DNA from: Nitrososphaerales archaeon
Lineage (GTDB): Archaea > Thermoproteota > Nitrososphaeria > Nitrososphaerales > CADDZS01
Assembly: GCA_030041355.1 (NCBI GenBank)
Contig: JASHNZ010000031.1
Span: forward strand, 1 to 37,372
DNA: 37,372 nt
Direction of reading: 5' to 3'
Under the pieces are notes generated by a model, which saw only the letters and a list, made by a program, of their open reading frames with translations, was not told where the DNA came from and searched no databases. Below are positions 1-7,501 of this stretch, one piece after another (position 1 is the stretch's first letter; each line of letters starts with the position of its first letter). The translations under genes were made by a program, and so were the position numbers.

Positions 1-20
1 AGATCAGGATCCTACAGGTA

Positions 21-2012
21 TTGCAAGAACAAGATTCTCTCTCCCACAGCAAGGACAAGTGGGCCAGCGAAGAGCAACGACTCGCCGCAATAATGTTCAC
101 AGACCTCTGCGGGTACACAGAACTTACCCAGAGGAATGAAGCTCTTGCTTTGGAGCTGGTTCAGGAGCATAGAAGGCTGGTCCGCCCCATAATCCTATCT
201 CACGACGGCATCGAAATCAAAACTATGGGAGACAGCTTCATGGTGGAGTTTCGAAGCGTTCTGCACGCGGTCTCCTCCGCAATAGAGATTCAGAGGACGA
301 TTTCCAAGAGAAATGTAAGCGCCCTAAATCTAGAGCCGGAGATCCAGCTTCGGATCGGAATACATATTGGTGATGTCATTCACGAAGGCGGAGACATTTA
401 CGGAGATGCAGTGAACATCGCCTCACGCATTGAATCGCAAGCAAGACCCGGAGCCATTTGGCTCTCAAGGCCCGTCGCCGACCAAGTCAGAGGAAAGATC
501 GATGCCGAGCTGGAGAGCCTAGGAATGTTTGCCCTCAAGGGAGTATCGGAGAAGATGGAGCTCTACTCCGTAAAATCTTCCCTTAAAGTAGAATCAGCTC
601 CTTTGATTAAGGAAGAGCTTCCCAGAATTTCAAATCGTCTCGCCGTTCTACCCTTGGACAACATGACTGGGGATTCCTCGGAGGAATACTTTGTGGACGG
701 CCTCACAGAGGATATTATAGGTAGGCTCTCGAGTATCAGGAGCCTTCGAATCATCGCACGTTCTTCAATCATGCGCTATAAGGAAACTAAAAAAGGAGCA
801 GCTGAAATCGGGGGAGAGCTTGGAGTTAGGACGCTGCTTGGAGGCAGTGTTCGCAAATCTGGAAACAGAGTTCGCGTAAGCGTGGAGCTTACCGATGTCG
901 GGACGGAGGAGCGCATATGGTCTCACACCTACGACAAGGAGCTCGAGGACGTTTTCGCAATTCAGACGCAGATAGCAAAGAGCGTTGCAGAGTCGTTGAA
1001 AATGAGGCTCGCGAAACCAGAAACTGAGCGCGTGGAGAGAACGTGGACCGTGAGCCAAAAGGCGCACAACCTCTACTTAAGGGGCCGCCATTTGTTGAAC
1101 AAGAGAACCCGCGAAGATTTGCAAAGAGCAATTACCCTGTTCGAGGAAGCAACCAAGGAGGATCCCAGTTTTGCGCTTGCATACACTGGTCTGTCAGACA
1201 GTTACTGTCTCCTAGGGATCTACGGAAGCATCCCGCCAGATCAGGCACTGGAACCCGCTAGAAAGTATTCAATGAAAGGAATCGAACTGGATAATAATCT
1301 AGCCGAAGCCCATGCCTCTCTCGGTCACATCGTCTACCACTACGAATGGGACTGGGATACAGCAGAGAGGGAATTCAAACAGGCTCTAGGTTTGAATCCA
1401 AATTACGCGTCCGCCCACCACTGGTACTCAGAGTACCTTGGCTCTATGGGGCGGATGGACGAGGCACTTTCGGAGATTCGCAAAGCTCAGGAGCTCGATC
1501 CGCTCTCTTTGATAATCAATACGCACCTTGGTTTCGTTCTTTATGCATCAGGAGATTACCAAGGCGCGATCAAACAGCTTCAGAAAGTCTTGGAAATGAA
1601 TCCCAAATTTCCTCCGGCGCGTGAAATACTCGGAGTAGTAAAAGCAGAGCAGCACAATATCTCCGAGGCAGAAGCTGAAATTAAAAAGGCAATTGAGTTC
1701 TCTGGCGGAAGTCAAGGACTCAAGGCGTCGCTAGCATACGCGTACGCGATCTGTGACAAGCAAGAGGAAGCCATTAAGATTCTGGGTGAAATCAAGAACC
1801 TCTCGGATCAATACATTTCTCCGGATTCAATAGCCCAAGTTCTTTCAGGCCTCAAAGAAAGGGATGACGCTTTTGATTGGCTAGAAAAAGCGTACGCCAC
1901 TCGCTCCAGCCATATGGTGAACATCAAAATAGAGCCGGCCTATTACAATCTGCACGCGGATCCAAGATTTTCTGATCTCTTGAAAAGGATGAAACTATCG
2001 CAAAGCGTGTAG
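21..2012 (+). CDS. Class III adenylate/guanylate cyclase with TolB-like and TPR regions
   Basis: Predicted cytoplasmic enzyme making a cyclic nucleotide from NTP. The catalytic domain covers about residues 20-185: metal-binding Asp28 (FTDLCGY) and Asp71 (KTMGDSF), Lys68 and Asp125 at the base-specificity positions (favouring ATP), and Asn132/Arg136 (VNIASR) for the transition state. A TolB-like segment follows (about 205-330, starting RLAVLPLDNM), then tandem TPR helices (about 345-640). There is no signal peptide or membrane helix. The domain order resembles bacterial cyclase-TPR proteins. The start shown is TTG, but the frame is open to the left edge, so the N-terminus may lie outside. The stop overlaps or lies 5 bases before the peptidase start, suggesting one transcript. 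Family call is firm; substrate is inferred from motifs. Confidence 0.88.
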   Translation: MQEQDSLSHSKDKWASEEQRLAAIMFTDLCGYTELTQRNEALALELVQEHRRLVRPIILSHDGIEIKTMGDSFMVEFRSVLHAVSSAIEIQRTISKRNVSALNLEPEIQLRIGIHIGDVIHEGGDIYGDAVNIASRIESQARPGAIWLSRPVADQVRGKIDAELESLGMFALKGVSEKMELYSVKSSLKVESAPLIKEELPRISNRLAVLPLDNMTGDSSEEYFVDGLTEDIIGRLSSIRSLRIIARSSIMRYKETKKGAAEIGGELGVRTLLGGSVRKSGNRVRVSVELTDVGTEERIWSHTYDKELEDVFAIQTQIAKSVAESLKMRLAKPETERVERTWTVSQKAHNLYLRGRHLLNKRTREDLQRAITLFEEATKEDPSFALAYTGLSDSYCLLGIYGSIPPDQALEPARKYSMKGIELDNNLAEAHASLGHIVYHYEWDWDTAEREFKQALGLNPNYASAHHWYSEYLGSMGRMDEALSEIRKAQELDPLSLIINTHLGFVLYASGDYQGAIKQLQKVLEMNPKFPPAREILGVVKAEQHNISEAEAEIKKAIEFSGGSQGLKASLAYAYAICDKQEEAIKILGEIKNLSDQYISPDSIAQVLSGLKERDDAFDWLEKAYATRSSHMVNIKIEPAYYNLHADPRFSDLLKRMKLSQSV

Positions 2013-2017
2013 TGATA

Positions 2018-3829
2018 ATGCCACTTATTGCAAAGTACGGATGGATAAAGGACGAGCCTGACAGGAGGGATCATCCTTACATCCCTCCAGCGGAAATTGC
2101 TAGAAACCTTCCACCACTTGTCGACCTACGTCGCAAATTCCCCAGGGTGTACAATCAGGGAAACATGAACAGCTGCCATGATGATCAGACCGAGGTCTTG
2201 ACTGATTCTGGCTTCAAGCTCTTTTCGCAGCTGACGGGGACAGAGCTCCTCGCAACTGTTGATCCGGCAACCTCAGTTCTCTCGTTCGAAAAGCCTTCGA
2301 GACTAATTGTAACGAAGTACAAGGGACCTATGATCTGCGCCAATAATTACAGCTTGAACTTTAAGGTCACTCCAGAACACAAGATGCTTGTCAAGAAATG
2401 GGACGAGTCAAGACGCACGCTCTCAAATGAGTATACCTTGGTTGATGCGCGAGGAATCGGTTGGTATTGCGGTCTCATGAATCGAGTTGCTTGGGCAGGG
2501 GATGTGGCCGCATCGGAAACATTCACTCTACCAGGCGTAGACCATAAGCATTTGCCCCAAAGAAAACCTCTGGTTGTGCGAATGAGCGAATGGCTCAGGT
2601 TTTTGGGAATATATCTAGCCGAAGGTACAATTTTAGAAGAAAAAGGACGTTATAAAATTCAGATTGCCGCAAGCAAGCCCAAGACGAAGATGTTCGTTAG
2701 ACGCGTTTTATCAGATATTGCGCAAAACTATTTGGAACTTGAGGATCGATTTACATTCGAGAATCGCCGACTATACGAAACCTTGGAAGGTCTTGGCCTT
2801 AGAGGCATACATGCTCCGCAGAAATTCGTTCCGGAATTCGTCTTTCACCAGAGCGCGGAAAATATCAAACAGTTTTTGCTTGGACACTGGATGGGAGACG
2901 GAAGCGAGTGTTGGGGAGTGAAAGCTCACCATACAAGTTCAATAAGACTCGCGAGCGATTTGCAACAAGCGATATTTCTTTCAGGTGATGAATCGTCATG
3001 GACATCGAACGCACCAAACATGTCGACGACCAGCAGTGGTACGCTAATAGTTGGCCATTATGAAATGCACCGTGTTTCTGTCAAAGCGCGAAAGAACCTT
3101 TCGATCGACAAAAAAGAACAAATATTCTTAGACGATTATGATGGTTTTGTCTATTGTGCCGAAGTCCCTAAGTACCATACGCTTGTAACACGGCGGCAAG
3201 GAAAGATCCTGATCTCAGGGAACTGCACGGCGAATGCGATCGCGGCCGCAATGGAGTTTGATGAAATAAGGCAAAAAGTGGCAAAGCCTTTCGTACCTTC
3301 AAGGCTCTTCATCTACTACAACGAAAGGGCGATGGAGGGCACTGTCAACAGCGACTCTGGCGCGCAGATTAGAAATGGAATAAAGTCAGTTGCGAAGCTC
3401 GGAAGCTGTCACGAGCGCGAGTGGCCCTACCTCGAGCACAAGCTGAAGGTCAAACCAACGAAGAATTGCTTCCTGCGCGCCCTAAAATACAAGGCCCTGG
3501 AGTACCAGAGACTGAAGCACGACTTGATCCAGATGAAGTCATGCCTTGCGTCAGGCTTTCCATTTGTATTTGGGATAAAAGTCTACTCCAGTTTTGAAGA
3601 CGCGAATGTGAGAAAGAGCGGGCATTTGCACTTGCCGAAGCCTTCCGAGAAGTTCGTTGGCAAGCACGCTGTCATCGCGGCAGGCTATGATGATTCAAGG
3701 AAGTGGTTCATAGCGAGAAACTCGTGGGGCGAAAGTTGGGGCATAAAGGGATACTTTACAATCCCGTACACATATCTCCTCGAAAGACGTCTTTCCGCAG
3801 ATTTCTGGACCATCAGAGTAATTAGATAG
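2018..3829 (+). CDS. Papain-like (C1A) cysteine peptidase precursor containing an intein
   Basis: The ORF encodes a C1-type cysteine peptidase split by an in-frame intein. The N-extein reads PRVYNQGNMNS and the C-extein resumes CTANAIAAAMEF. Joined, they give QGNMNSCTANA, the usual oxyanion-Gln plus catalytic-Cys block of archaeal and bacterial C1A peptidases. The catalytic His is in GKHAVIAAGYDD and the Asn in ARNSWGESWG, followed by the GYFTIPY strand. The spliced protein would be about 253 residues, a normal catalytic-domain size, without signal peptide or long propeptide. ATG 2018 is preferred; GTG 2012 is in frame and overlaps the cyclase stop. Until splicing, the nucleophile is buried in the splice junction, so the enzyme should be inactive. 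Peptidase family certain; target unknown. Confidence 0.93.
   Translation: MPLIAKYGWIKDEPDRRDHPYIPPAEIARNLPPLVDLRRKFPRVYNQGNMNSCHDDQTEVLTDSGFKLFSQLTGTELLATVDPATSVLSFEKPSRLIVTKYKGPMICANNYSLNFKVTPEHKMLVKKWDESRRTLSNEYTLVDARGIGWYCGLMNRVAWAGDVAASETFTLPGVDHKHLPQRKPLVVRMSEWLRFLGIYLAEGTILEEKGRYKIQIAASKPKTKMFVRRVLSDIAQNYLELEDRFTFENRRLYETLEGLGLRGIHAPQKFVPEFVFHQSAENIKQFLLGHWMGDGSECWGVKAHHTSSIRLASDLQQAIFLSGDESSWTSNAPNMSTTSSGTLIVGHYEMHRVSVKARKNLSIDKKEQIFLDDYDGFVYCAEVPKYHTLVTRRQGKILISGNCTANAIAAAMEFDEIRQKVAKPFVPSRLFIYYNERAMEGTVNSDSGAQIRNGIKSVAKLGSCHEREWPYLEHKLKVKPTKNCFLRALKYKALEYQRLKHDLIQMKSCLASGFPFVFGIKVYSSFEDANVRKSGHLHLPKPSEKFVGKHAVIAAGYDDSRKWFIARNSWGESWGIKGYFTIPYTYLLERRLSADFWTIRVIR
2174..3223 (+). mobile_element. 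Intein with LAGLIDADG homing endonuclease (350 aa)
   Basis: The intein begins with Cys (CHDDQTEVLTDSGFK, block A) and ends with ...KILISGN before extein Cys+1. The block B motif is KVTPEHKML. LAGLIDADG block C is LGIYLAEG near 2600-2625 and block E is LLGHWMGDG near 2876-2902; both acidic catalytic residues are present. Block F is VYCAEVPKYHTLV. The usual penultimate His is Gly, an exception seen in a minority of active inteins. Boundaries are exact because removing the segment restores the peptidase motif with no residue lost. All sequence blocks for splicing and homing are intact, so it is probably active. The insertion point is the catalytic Cys codon of the host peptidase. Confidence 0.95.
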
Positions 3830-3839
3830 TTTGTTTTTG

Positions 3840-3907
3840 AGGTATCCTGAACTTACTCGCAAGGCTTACTGATAGGTCAGCCACGGGACGAAAACCGAGG
3901 GATACCT
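3840..3907 (+). ncRNA. Possible structured RNA or 3' UTR fold
   Basis: An 8-bp inverted repeat, AGGTATCC at 3840-3847 and GGATACCT at 3900-3907, closes a 68-base segment. Inside are CTGA/TCAG (3869-3872 with 3877-3880, loop TAGG) and CGG/CCG (3884-3886 with 3895-3897). The layout is a multi-arm junction 11 bases after the peptidase stop and after a T-run. It does not fit a tRNA (no TTCRA loop or anticodon stem). It could be a transcript end, a small RNA or chance. Confidence 0.25.
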
Positions 3908-4007
3908 AGAATGTACATCTAGCTACTACTCTGCTACCCAGCTAGGCGATCGATTATCATAGTCTTAATTTTGCATGATTTCCAACTTTGAGAAACGTGT
4001 GTTGTTG

Positions 4008-4015
4008 TTATAAAG
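4008..4015 (+). promoter_or_regulatory. TATA-like box of the membrane-protein gene
   Basis: TTATAAAG lies about 40 bases upstream of the TTG start at 4052, predicting a transcript start near 4036 and a short leader. A GGAG at 4043-4046 just before the start could serve as a ribosome binding site. Confidence 0.45.
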
Positions 4016-4051
4016 AAGCATCTAACCTGATCAGCATTAGTGGGAGTTTAA

Positions 4052-4702
4052 TTGACTGTGAAGTTGGAGATTATTTCTCCTCGTGGCGATCCAAATCCTT
4101 CGCAGGGCTACAAAACTTACAATCAAGGCGATCAGATCGTCTGTACAGTTTCAAGTTCTGTGACTGAGAATTCAAAAGTTTGGACTTGTAAGGGTTGGAC
4201 TGGCACGGGCTCTGTTCCATCTAACGGCCAAGGTACGAGTGTGACATTTCCTCTGACCCAAGATTCAACTATAACTTGGAATTGGGAAGGCCCCACAAAT
4301 CTGAGTTGGTACAAAACAGCGGTTGCTGCTCAGGTCGCCACCGCGATAGCTTTTGCATTGATCTCTGGTGTTGGCGCTGTTGCCTATCTATTGAAGGATG
4401 TGGCTATATCCGCAATTCTCGCTGGAGCTGTGGGAGGGCTCCTCCATGAAATAGTTCAAAGCGGAGGGAAATACGTGTTGCCAAACACAGATGATAAAGG
4501 CAACTTCTGCCTCGGTGGCCTAATTGGCATGGTCACTGGCGGTTTGGCTGGACTAATTTACTATGCAGGATTGAGTGCGACAGCTGGAATGAGTGCACAG
4601 CTAGTTATCCAAGCTTTTCTGGCAGGTCTTGCGGTCAAAGGAGTAGCGGATGCTGTTAACCCGCCTTCGTCAAGTAGCTCTAAGCAACCATCATCGAGTT
4701 AG
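4052..4702 (+). CDS. Small membrane protein with N-terminal beta-rich domain
   Basis: 216 residues, function not recognised. The first ~85 residues are a polar, beta-rich domain with CKGWTGTGSVPSNGQGTSVTF, resembling InlB/bacterial-repeat Ig-like surface modules. Hydrophobic segments follow at about residues 90-115, 118-132, 150-175 and 180-200, consistent with three or four membrane helices, then a Ser/Pro-rich tail. No N-terminal signal peptide is seen, so the orientation of the beta domain is uncertain. The TTG start is supported by a TATA-like box and an upstream GGAG; an in-frame GTG lies at 4058. It stands alone between the peptidase and the HTH-nucleotidyltransferase. Confidence 0.65.
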   Translation: MTVKLEIISPRGDPNPSQGYKTYNQGDQIVCTVSSSVTENSKVWTCKGWTGTGSVPSNGQGTSVTFPLTQDSTITWNWEGPTNLSWYKTAVAAQVATAIAFALISGVGAVAYLLKDVAISAILAGAVGGLLHEIVQSGGKYVLPNTDDKGNFCLGGLIGMVTGGLAGLIYYAGLSATAGMSAQLVIQAFLAGLAVKGVADAVNPPSSSSSKQPSSS

Positions 4703-4933
4703 CCTTGATTCACAACGTGCACGTTGAACTGCTAAACGCTCATTCTCATTATTGAAAATCGTCGCTTTTCAAGTATCCTAGCATGAGGTAGAATTGTCAA
4801 CGAAAAAGCTCGCATTGTAACTCATTCCTTCGAAACCAAAGTTCTCAAGGCTCTAGGAAAGCGTCCAGCAGTCACTTAACAAAGATCCCGGTTTCAAAAC
4901 AAGAGCATGCCACAGAATGTCTTATTGGTCAGA

Positions 4934-4943
4934 CATATATCTG
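4934..4943 (+). promoter_or_regulatory. TATA-like box of the HTH-nucleotidyltransferase gene
   Basis: CATATATCTG, followed by a second AT-rich stretch (GATATAGT, 4943-4950), sits 15-25 bases before the ATG at 4957. This suggests a leaderless or nearly leaderless transcript. The preceding 4703-4933 contains no gene I can support. Confidence 0.4.
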
Positions 4944-4956
4944 ATATAGTAGACAC

Positions 4957-5568
4957 ATGAAATTTCACCTTTACGCAGAGGCTCTCTTTCGAAGCCAAGT
5001 CTCGATCAGCTTGATTCGAGTTCTACTGAAATTCAAAGGCAGGATCTTTACCGTGAGAAGTCTCGCAAAGGCCTCCAAAGTTTCTCCAGCCGAAGCAGCT
5101 CTTGTAGCCAAGCGCCTGCAAGAGCTTGGAGTAATACGGCTCGAACCTGTTGGAAAATCCTATCAGGTCTTGCTCAATGAAAGAAGTTACGTCTTGAACA
5201 GAATAATGAAACAGATCTTCATTGCAGAAGAGAAGACCTTTGGCGAACTGCTTTCCGTCTTGAAGAAAAACTTGGATGATCCAAAAGTAATCTCTGCCTG
5301 TGTTTTCGGAAGCGTATCTAAGAGCGAAGAAAAGGAAGATAGCGACGTGGATCTTCTTGTAATTTCAGAGGATTTCGAGGAAGCAAGCGCATTAATAGGT
5401 CGTGCCTATGAAGACGTGTTTTCAATCTTTGGCAACCGCCTTTCTTCGATCATTATGAGTGAAAAAGAGTTCAAAAGCAGGGCAAGAAACAAAAATAGAC
5501 TTGCAATGTCAATTTTGGAAAGCCACATTACTTTCCAGGGAAAAGACATTGGAGACTCGATTAGTTGA
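4957..5568 (+). CDS. Winged-helix DNA-binding protein fused to a nucleotidyltransferase domain
   Basis: 203 residues. The first ~75 form a winged-helix (FTVRSLAKASKVSPAEAALVAKRLQELG), likely DNA-binding. Residues ~105-185 are a minimal nucleotidyltransferase with the signature ACVFGSVSKSEEKEDSDVDL: GS plus a DxD-type acidic pair, as in MNT/Pol-beta-like enzymes. Such proteins in archaea are often transcription regulators or antitoxins of HEPN/MNT type, transferring nucleotides to a partner. No HEPN gene is adjacent; a RelE-like gene follows 108 bases later. Domain assignment is solid; biological role is inference. Confidence 0.8.
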   Translation: MKFHLYAEALFRSQVSISLIRVLLKFKGRIFTVRSLAKASKVSPAEAALVAKRLQELGVIRLEPVGKSYQVLLNERSYVLNRIMKQIFIAEEKTFGELLSVLKKNLDDPKVISACVFGSVSKSEEKEDSDVDLLVISEDFEEASALIGRAYEDVFSIFGNRLSSIIMSEKEFKSRARNKNRLAMSILESHITFQGKDIGDSIS

Positions 5569-5676
5569 CGCGGCTCAGAAACCAAGACCGAATTACTTCA
5601 TGTGCGAAGGAAATACGGTTTTGCAGTCAAATGAGTTCAATCTATAGTATCTATCGAGCTGAGGTTCTCTAGGAAA

Positions 5677-6006
5677 ATGACGCGTCAACCAGCAGATGAA
5701 GTGCGATTACACGAATCTCTGGATCTGATGATCAATGAGCTGCCCGCCTCTGACCCGAAGGTGGAATGGATCAGAGATATGGAAAAGGTTCTCGCAGAGA
5801 ATGTATATGCAGGTGAACAAGTGCAAAAAGACCGGATTCCAAGAAAATACATCCGCAGTTACGGAATAAACAACCTCTACCGATATCATCATCCGAAAGG
5901 TTTCCGTTCGACCTATACCGTGCTTACCCCAACAAAGGGCGTTTATTACGTGATAATTTTGGATTTGTTGTCACATAAAGAATACGAGGATTTGTTTGGA
6001 TATTAG
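5677..6006 (+). CDS. RelE/ParE-like small protein
   Basis: 109 residues. The C-terminal half (NNLYRYHHPKGFRSTYTVL, then GVYYVIILDLLSHKEYEDLFGY) matches the RelE/ParE pattern: a basic central strand, an Ile/Val-rich strand, and a final His-Lys-x-Tyr-x-x-x-Phe/Tyr. The N-terminal half is helical. It could be an mRNA-cleaving toxin or a solitary relative; no typical antitoxin is directly upstream unless the HTH-nucleotidyltransferase serves. Its stop abuts the stop of the convergent winged-helix gene with no spare base. Moderate confidence in the fold, low in toxicity. Confidence 0.6.
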   Translation: MTRQPADEVRLHESLDLMINELPASDPKVEWIRDMEKVLAENVYAGEQVQKDRIPRKYIRSYGINNLYRYHHPKGFRSTYTVLTPTKGVYYVIILDLLSHKEYEDLFGY

Positions 6007-6294
6007 TTACGACGATCTTCTCACGCTTGACTTTAAGAGCTGCGCAAGTTTCTTGTTGTTTATTCCTGTGTAAATTATTGTGCGGTCGTTGTACGAGATC
6101 TTTCCTGAGGCCTCCAAGTATTGTAGAACCCGGAGAAATGTCTGGTATTGAACCTGTTTTGGCAAGCTCCTCCACAGCTCCATTTTGGTTGGATATGTCT
6201 TTGACTTTAGAATTGCATTTTCAATCATCATTACGGTGCCGAGGTTCGGCTCGTGCAATACAATTTTTTGCAGGTTAGCCATTTCCAGATTCAC
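6007..6294 (-). CDS. Small winged-helix DNA-binding protein
   Basis: 95 residues (GTG start; ATG alternative at 6282). The core has a stretch typical of archaeal winged helices: an IENAILKSKTYPTKMELWRSL helix pair, a recognition helix around QVQYQTFLRVLQYLEASGKI, and a hairpin (NDRTIIYT). Probably a transcription regulator. A TATA-like box at 6323-6331 fits a leaderless transcript. It is convergent with, and touches, the RelE-like gene, which may produce antisense overlap at the 3' ends. Confidence 0.7.
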   Translation of the reverse strand: MNLEMANLQKIVLHEPNLGTVMMIENAILKSKTYPTKMELWRSLPKQVQYQTFLRVLQYLEASGKISYNDRTIIYTGINNKKLAQLLKSSVRRSS

Positions 6295-6319
6295 TTTTGT
6301 CTTACCAATGGAAGCGAAG

Positions 6320-6358
6320 TAATATTATATAAGTATATACTATTGTATGATATAATAC
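6320..6358. promoter_or_regulatory. AT-rich divergent promoter region
   Basis: Nearly pure A/T with two TATA-like motifs. On the minus strand, TATATAATA (6323-6331) lies about 30 bases from the GTG of the winged-helix gene. On the plus strand, TGATATAAT (6348-6356) lies about 20 bases before an ATG at 6373. The spacing suits two divergent leaderless transcripts. Confidence 0.45.
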
Positions 6359-6372
6359 AAATCCATTAGCTC

Positions 6373-6492
6373 ATGAAAAGCATGAATCGAGCGCCACTAT
6401 GGGCTTTATCAGAGAACATAAACGCAACACTTGAAAAAGAAGATTTTGAAATACCCCCCAACTGGGCGCATTCAGATCACGAGCGAAGCTGA
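6373..6492 (+). CDS. Possible 39-residue mini-ORF
   Basis: ATG to TGA, beginning MKSMNRAPLWALSENINATL. It has a TATA-like box about 20 bases upstream in the divergent promoter region. No family is recognised. It may be a small protein or the 5' remnant of a lost gene. The remainder of 6295-6724 holds only this and a weak minus-strand ORF. Confidence 0.25.
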   Translation: MKSMNRAPLWALSENINATLEKEDFEIPPNWAHSDHERS

Positions 6493-6505
6493 AAATCCTA
6501 TTGAA

Positions 6506-6706
6506 TCAGACTTCAGAAGTATTTCCACTGATTCCTAATTGCTTCAAGGTACCATAAGGAACGGCAGATTTTGCATAGGGAATCTTCCTGAATCGGCCCA
6601 GCCGGTCGTTGGCGATAGAAACTATCTCATGCAATTTGCGCTTTGAAGGATCATGTAACGAAGTATACAAGTGGACTGGACTAGCTTTCAGGAAAAAATT
6701 GAGCAT
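6506..6706 (-). CDS. Hypothetical small basic protein
   Basis: 66 residues, Lys/Arg-rich (SLHDPSKRKLHEIVSI, then DRLGRFRKIPYAK). It starts 18 bases downstream of the HAD phosphatase stop on the same strand, so it could be co-transcribed. I recognise no family; a DNA-binding fragment is possible. It might be a remnant of a longer gene. Weak support. Confidence 0.3.
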   Translation of the reverse strand: MLNFFLKASPVHLYTSLHDPSKRKLHEIVSIANDRLGRFRKIPYAKSAVPYGTLKQLGISGNTSEV

Positions 6707-6724
6707 GGCCCATCAGGGGATAAT

Positions 6725-7087
6725 CTAGGAAAAGACTTCAATCTCGTGCTGAACTTTCCTCAGTGCTGAAAATTCTTCTTTTAGGGTCGTCGCCTGAACA
6801 TGTGTATTGTCGATGTAGTGGTAGCCATCATAACCCAATTTTCTAGGCTTGCCGTAGATAATTCTGTGATACTTGACCCCATGATCTTTAAGCCATTTTT
6901 CAGTTATGACTGCCAAGTCTTGTGTCCTTGCCGTAAAGAGACAAATGTAATTTCCTTCATCATGCCTTGAATTTATCCAGTCTTTTGCACCGGTGATTTC
7001 TTTCGCATCGACCATGTCTTTTGAGCGCTCATTAGGTATGTCCTCGCAGACAGTTCCGTCTATGTCGATAACAAAAATCTTTGCCAC
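6725..7087 (-). CDS. HAD-superfamily phosphatase-like protein
   Basis: About 120 residues from GTG 7087 (MAKIFVIDIDGTVCEDIP). Motif I is DIDGT (nucleophile and acid/base Asp), motif II the Thr in LFTART, and motif III the Lys in YGKPRKLGYDGYHYIDN, with an Asp in YIDN as the likely metal ligand. There is no large cap, so a small C0-type HAD, similar to sugar- or nucleotide-phosphate phosphatases. A longer reading from TTG 7111 exists, but a TATA-like box (7123-7131 on the minus strand) predicts a transcript start near 7101, so GTG 7087 is preferred. Confidence 0.75.
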   Translation of the reverse strand: MAKIFVIDIDGTVCEDIPNERSKDMVDAKEITGAKDWINSRHDEGNYICLFTARTQDLAVITEKWLKDHGVKYHRIIYGKPRKLGYDGYHYIDNTHVQATTLKEEFSALRKVQHEIEVFS

Positions 7088-7122
7088 TTTTTCGATTCCC
7101 TCGCCCGACAAGATTAACAGAT

Positions 7123-7131
7123 GTTTATAAC
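7123..7131 (-). promoter_or_regulatory. TATA-like box of the HAD gene
   Basis: GTTATAAAC on the minus strand, about 40 bases upstream of GTG 7087 and only ~16 upstream of TTG 7111. Its position decides the start in favour of GTG. Confidence 0.45.
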
Positions 7132-7204
7132 ATCACCGATAAAAGTACAAATGGCAATTTGTTAGGTGCCGATAATATTGTAGTCGGCATATCCAACAAC
7201 GAGG

Positions 7205-7396
7205 TCAACGTTTGTACACACTACTTCTGGACTCGAGAGCCAATAGTATTATCTCTTTCTTACTTTCATTTATGGAATAGATGATTCTATGATCGCCAAA
7301 CCTCGCACTACGAATCTCTTTGAATTTGCCAGCCAATTCCTTGAAAGAATACGGATCCACAACAAGCTCGTTTATTCCCTGTTTTTGTAAATTCAT
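7205..7396 (-). CDS. Short RelE-family toxin-like protein
   Basis: 63 residues. YSFKELAGKFKEIRSARFGD, then HRIIYSINESKKEIILLALESRSSVYKR, is a clear RelE C-terminal half (K-L-x-G...R-x-G-x-x-R-I-I-Y...HRSxVY; here ESRSSVYKR). The first ~20-25 residues typical of the family (strand 1 and start of helix 1) are missing. The upstream frame closes with TAG at about 7424-7426 without another start. No antitoxin gene is adjacent. It is probably a truncated or solitary toxin. Confidence 0.6.
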   Translation of the reverse strand: MNLQKQGINELVVDPYSFKELAGKFKEIRSARFGDHRIIYSINESKKEIILLALESRSSVYKR

Positions 7397-7501
7397 ATCT
7401 AAACGCTTATTCGGCGTTTGTATCTAAGATATTGTCAATTGATCTCGGAATACCTCGTTGTCAGAGTACTGCGGCACAGTTTACGATAGAGAGTGACCAA
7501 A

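Noticed and set aside
3840-3907. tRNA gene
   Set aside because: The closing stem is suggestive, but there is no anticodon arm or TTCRA-type loop.
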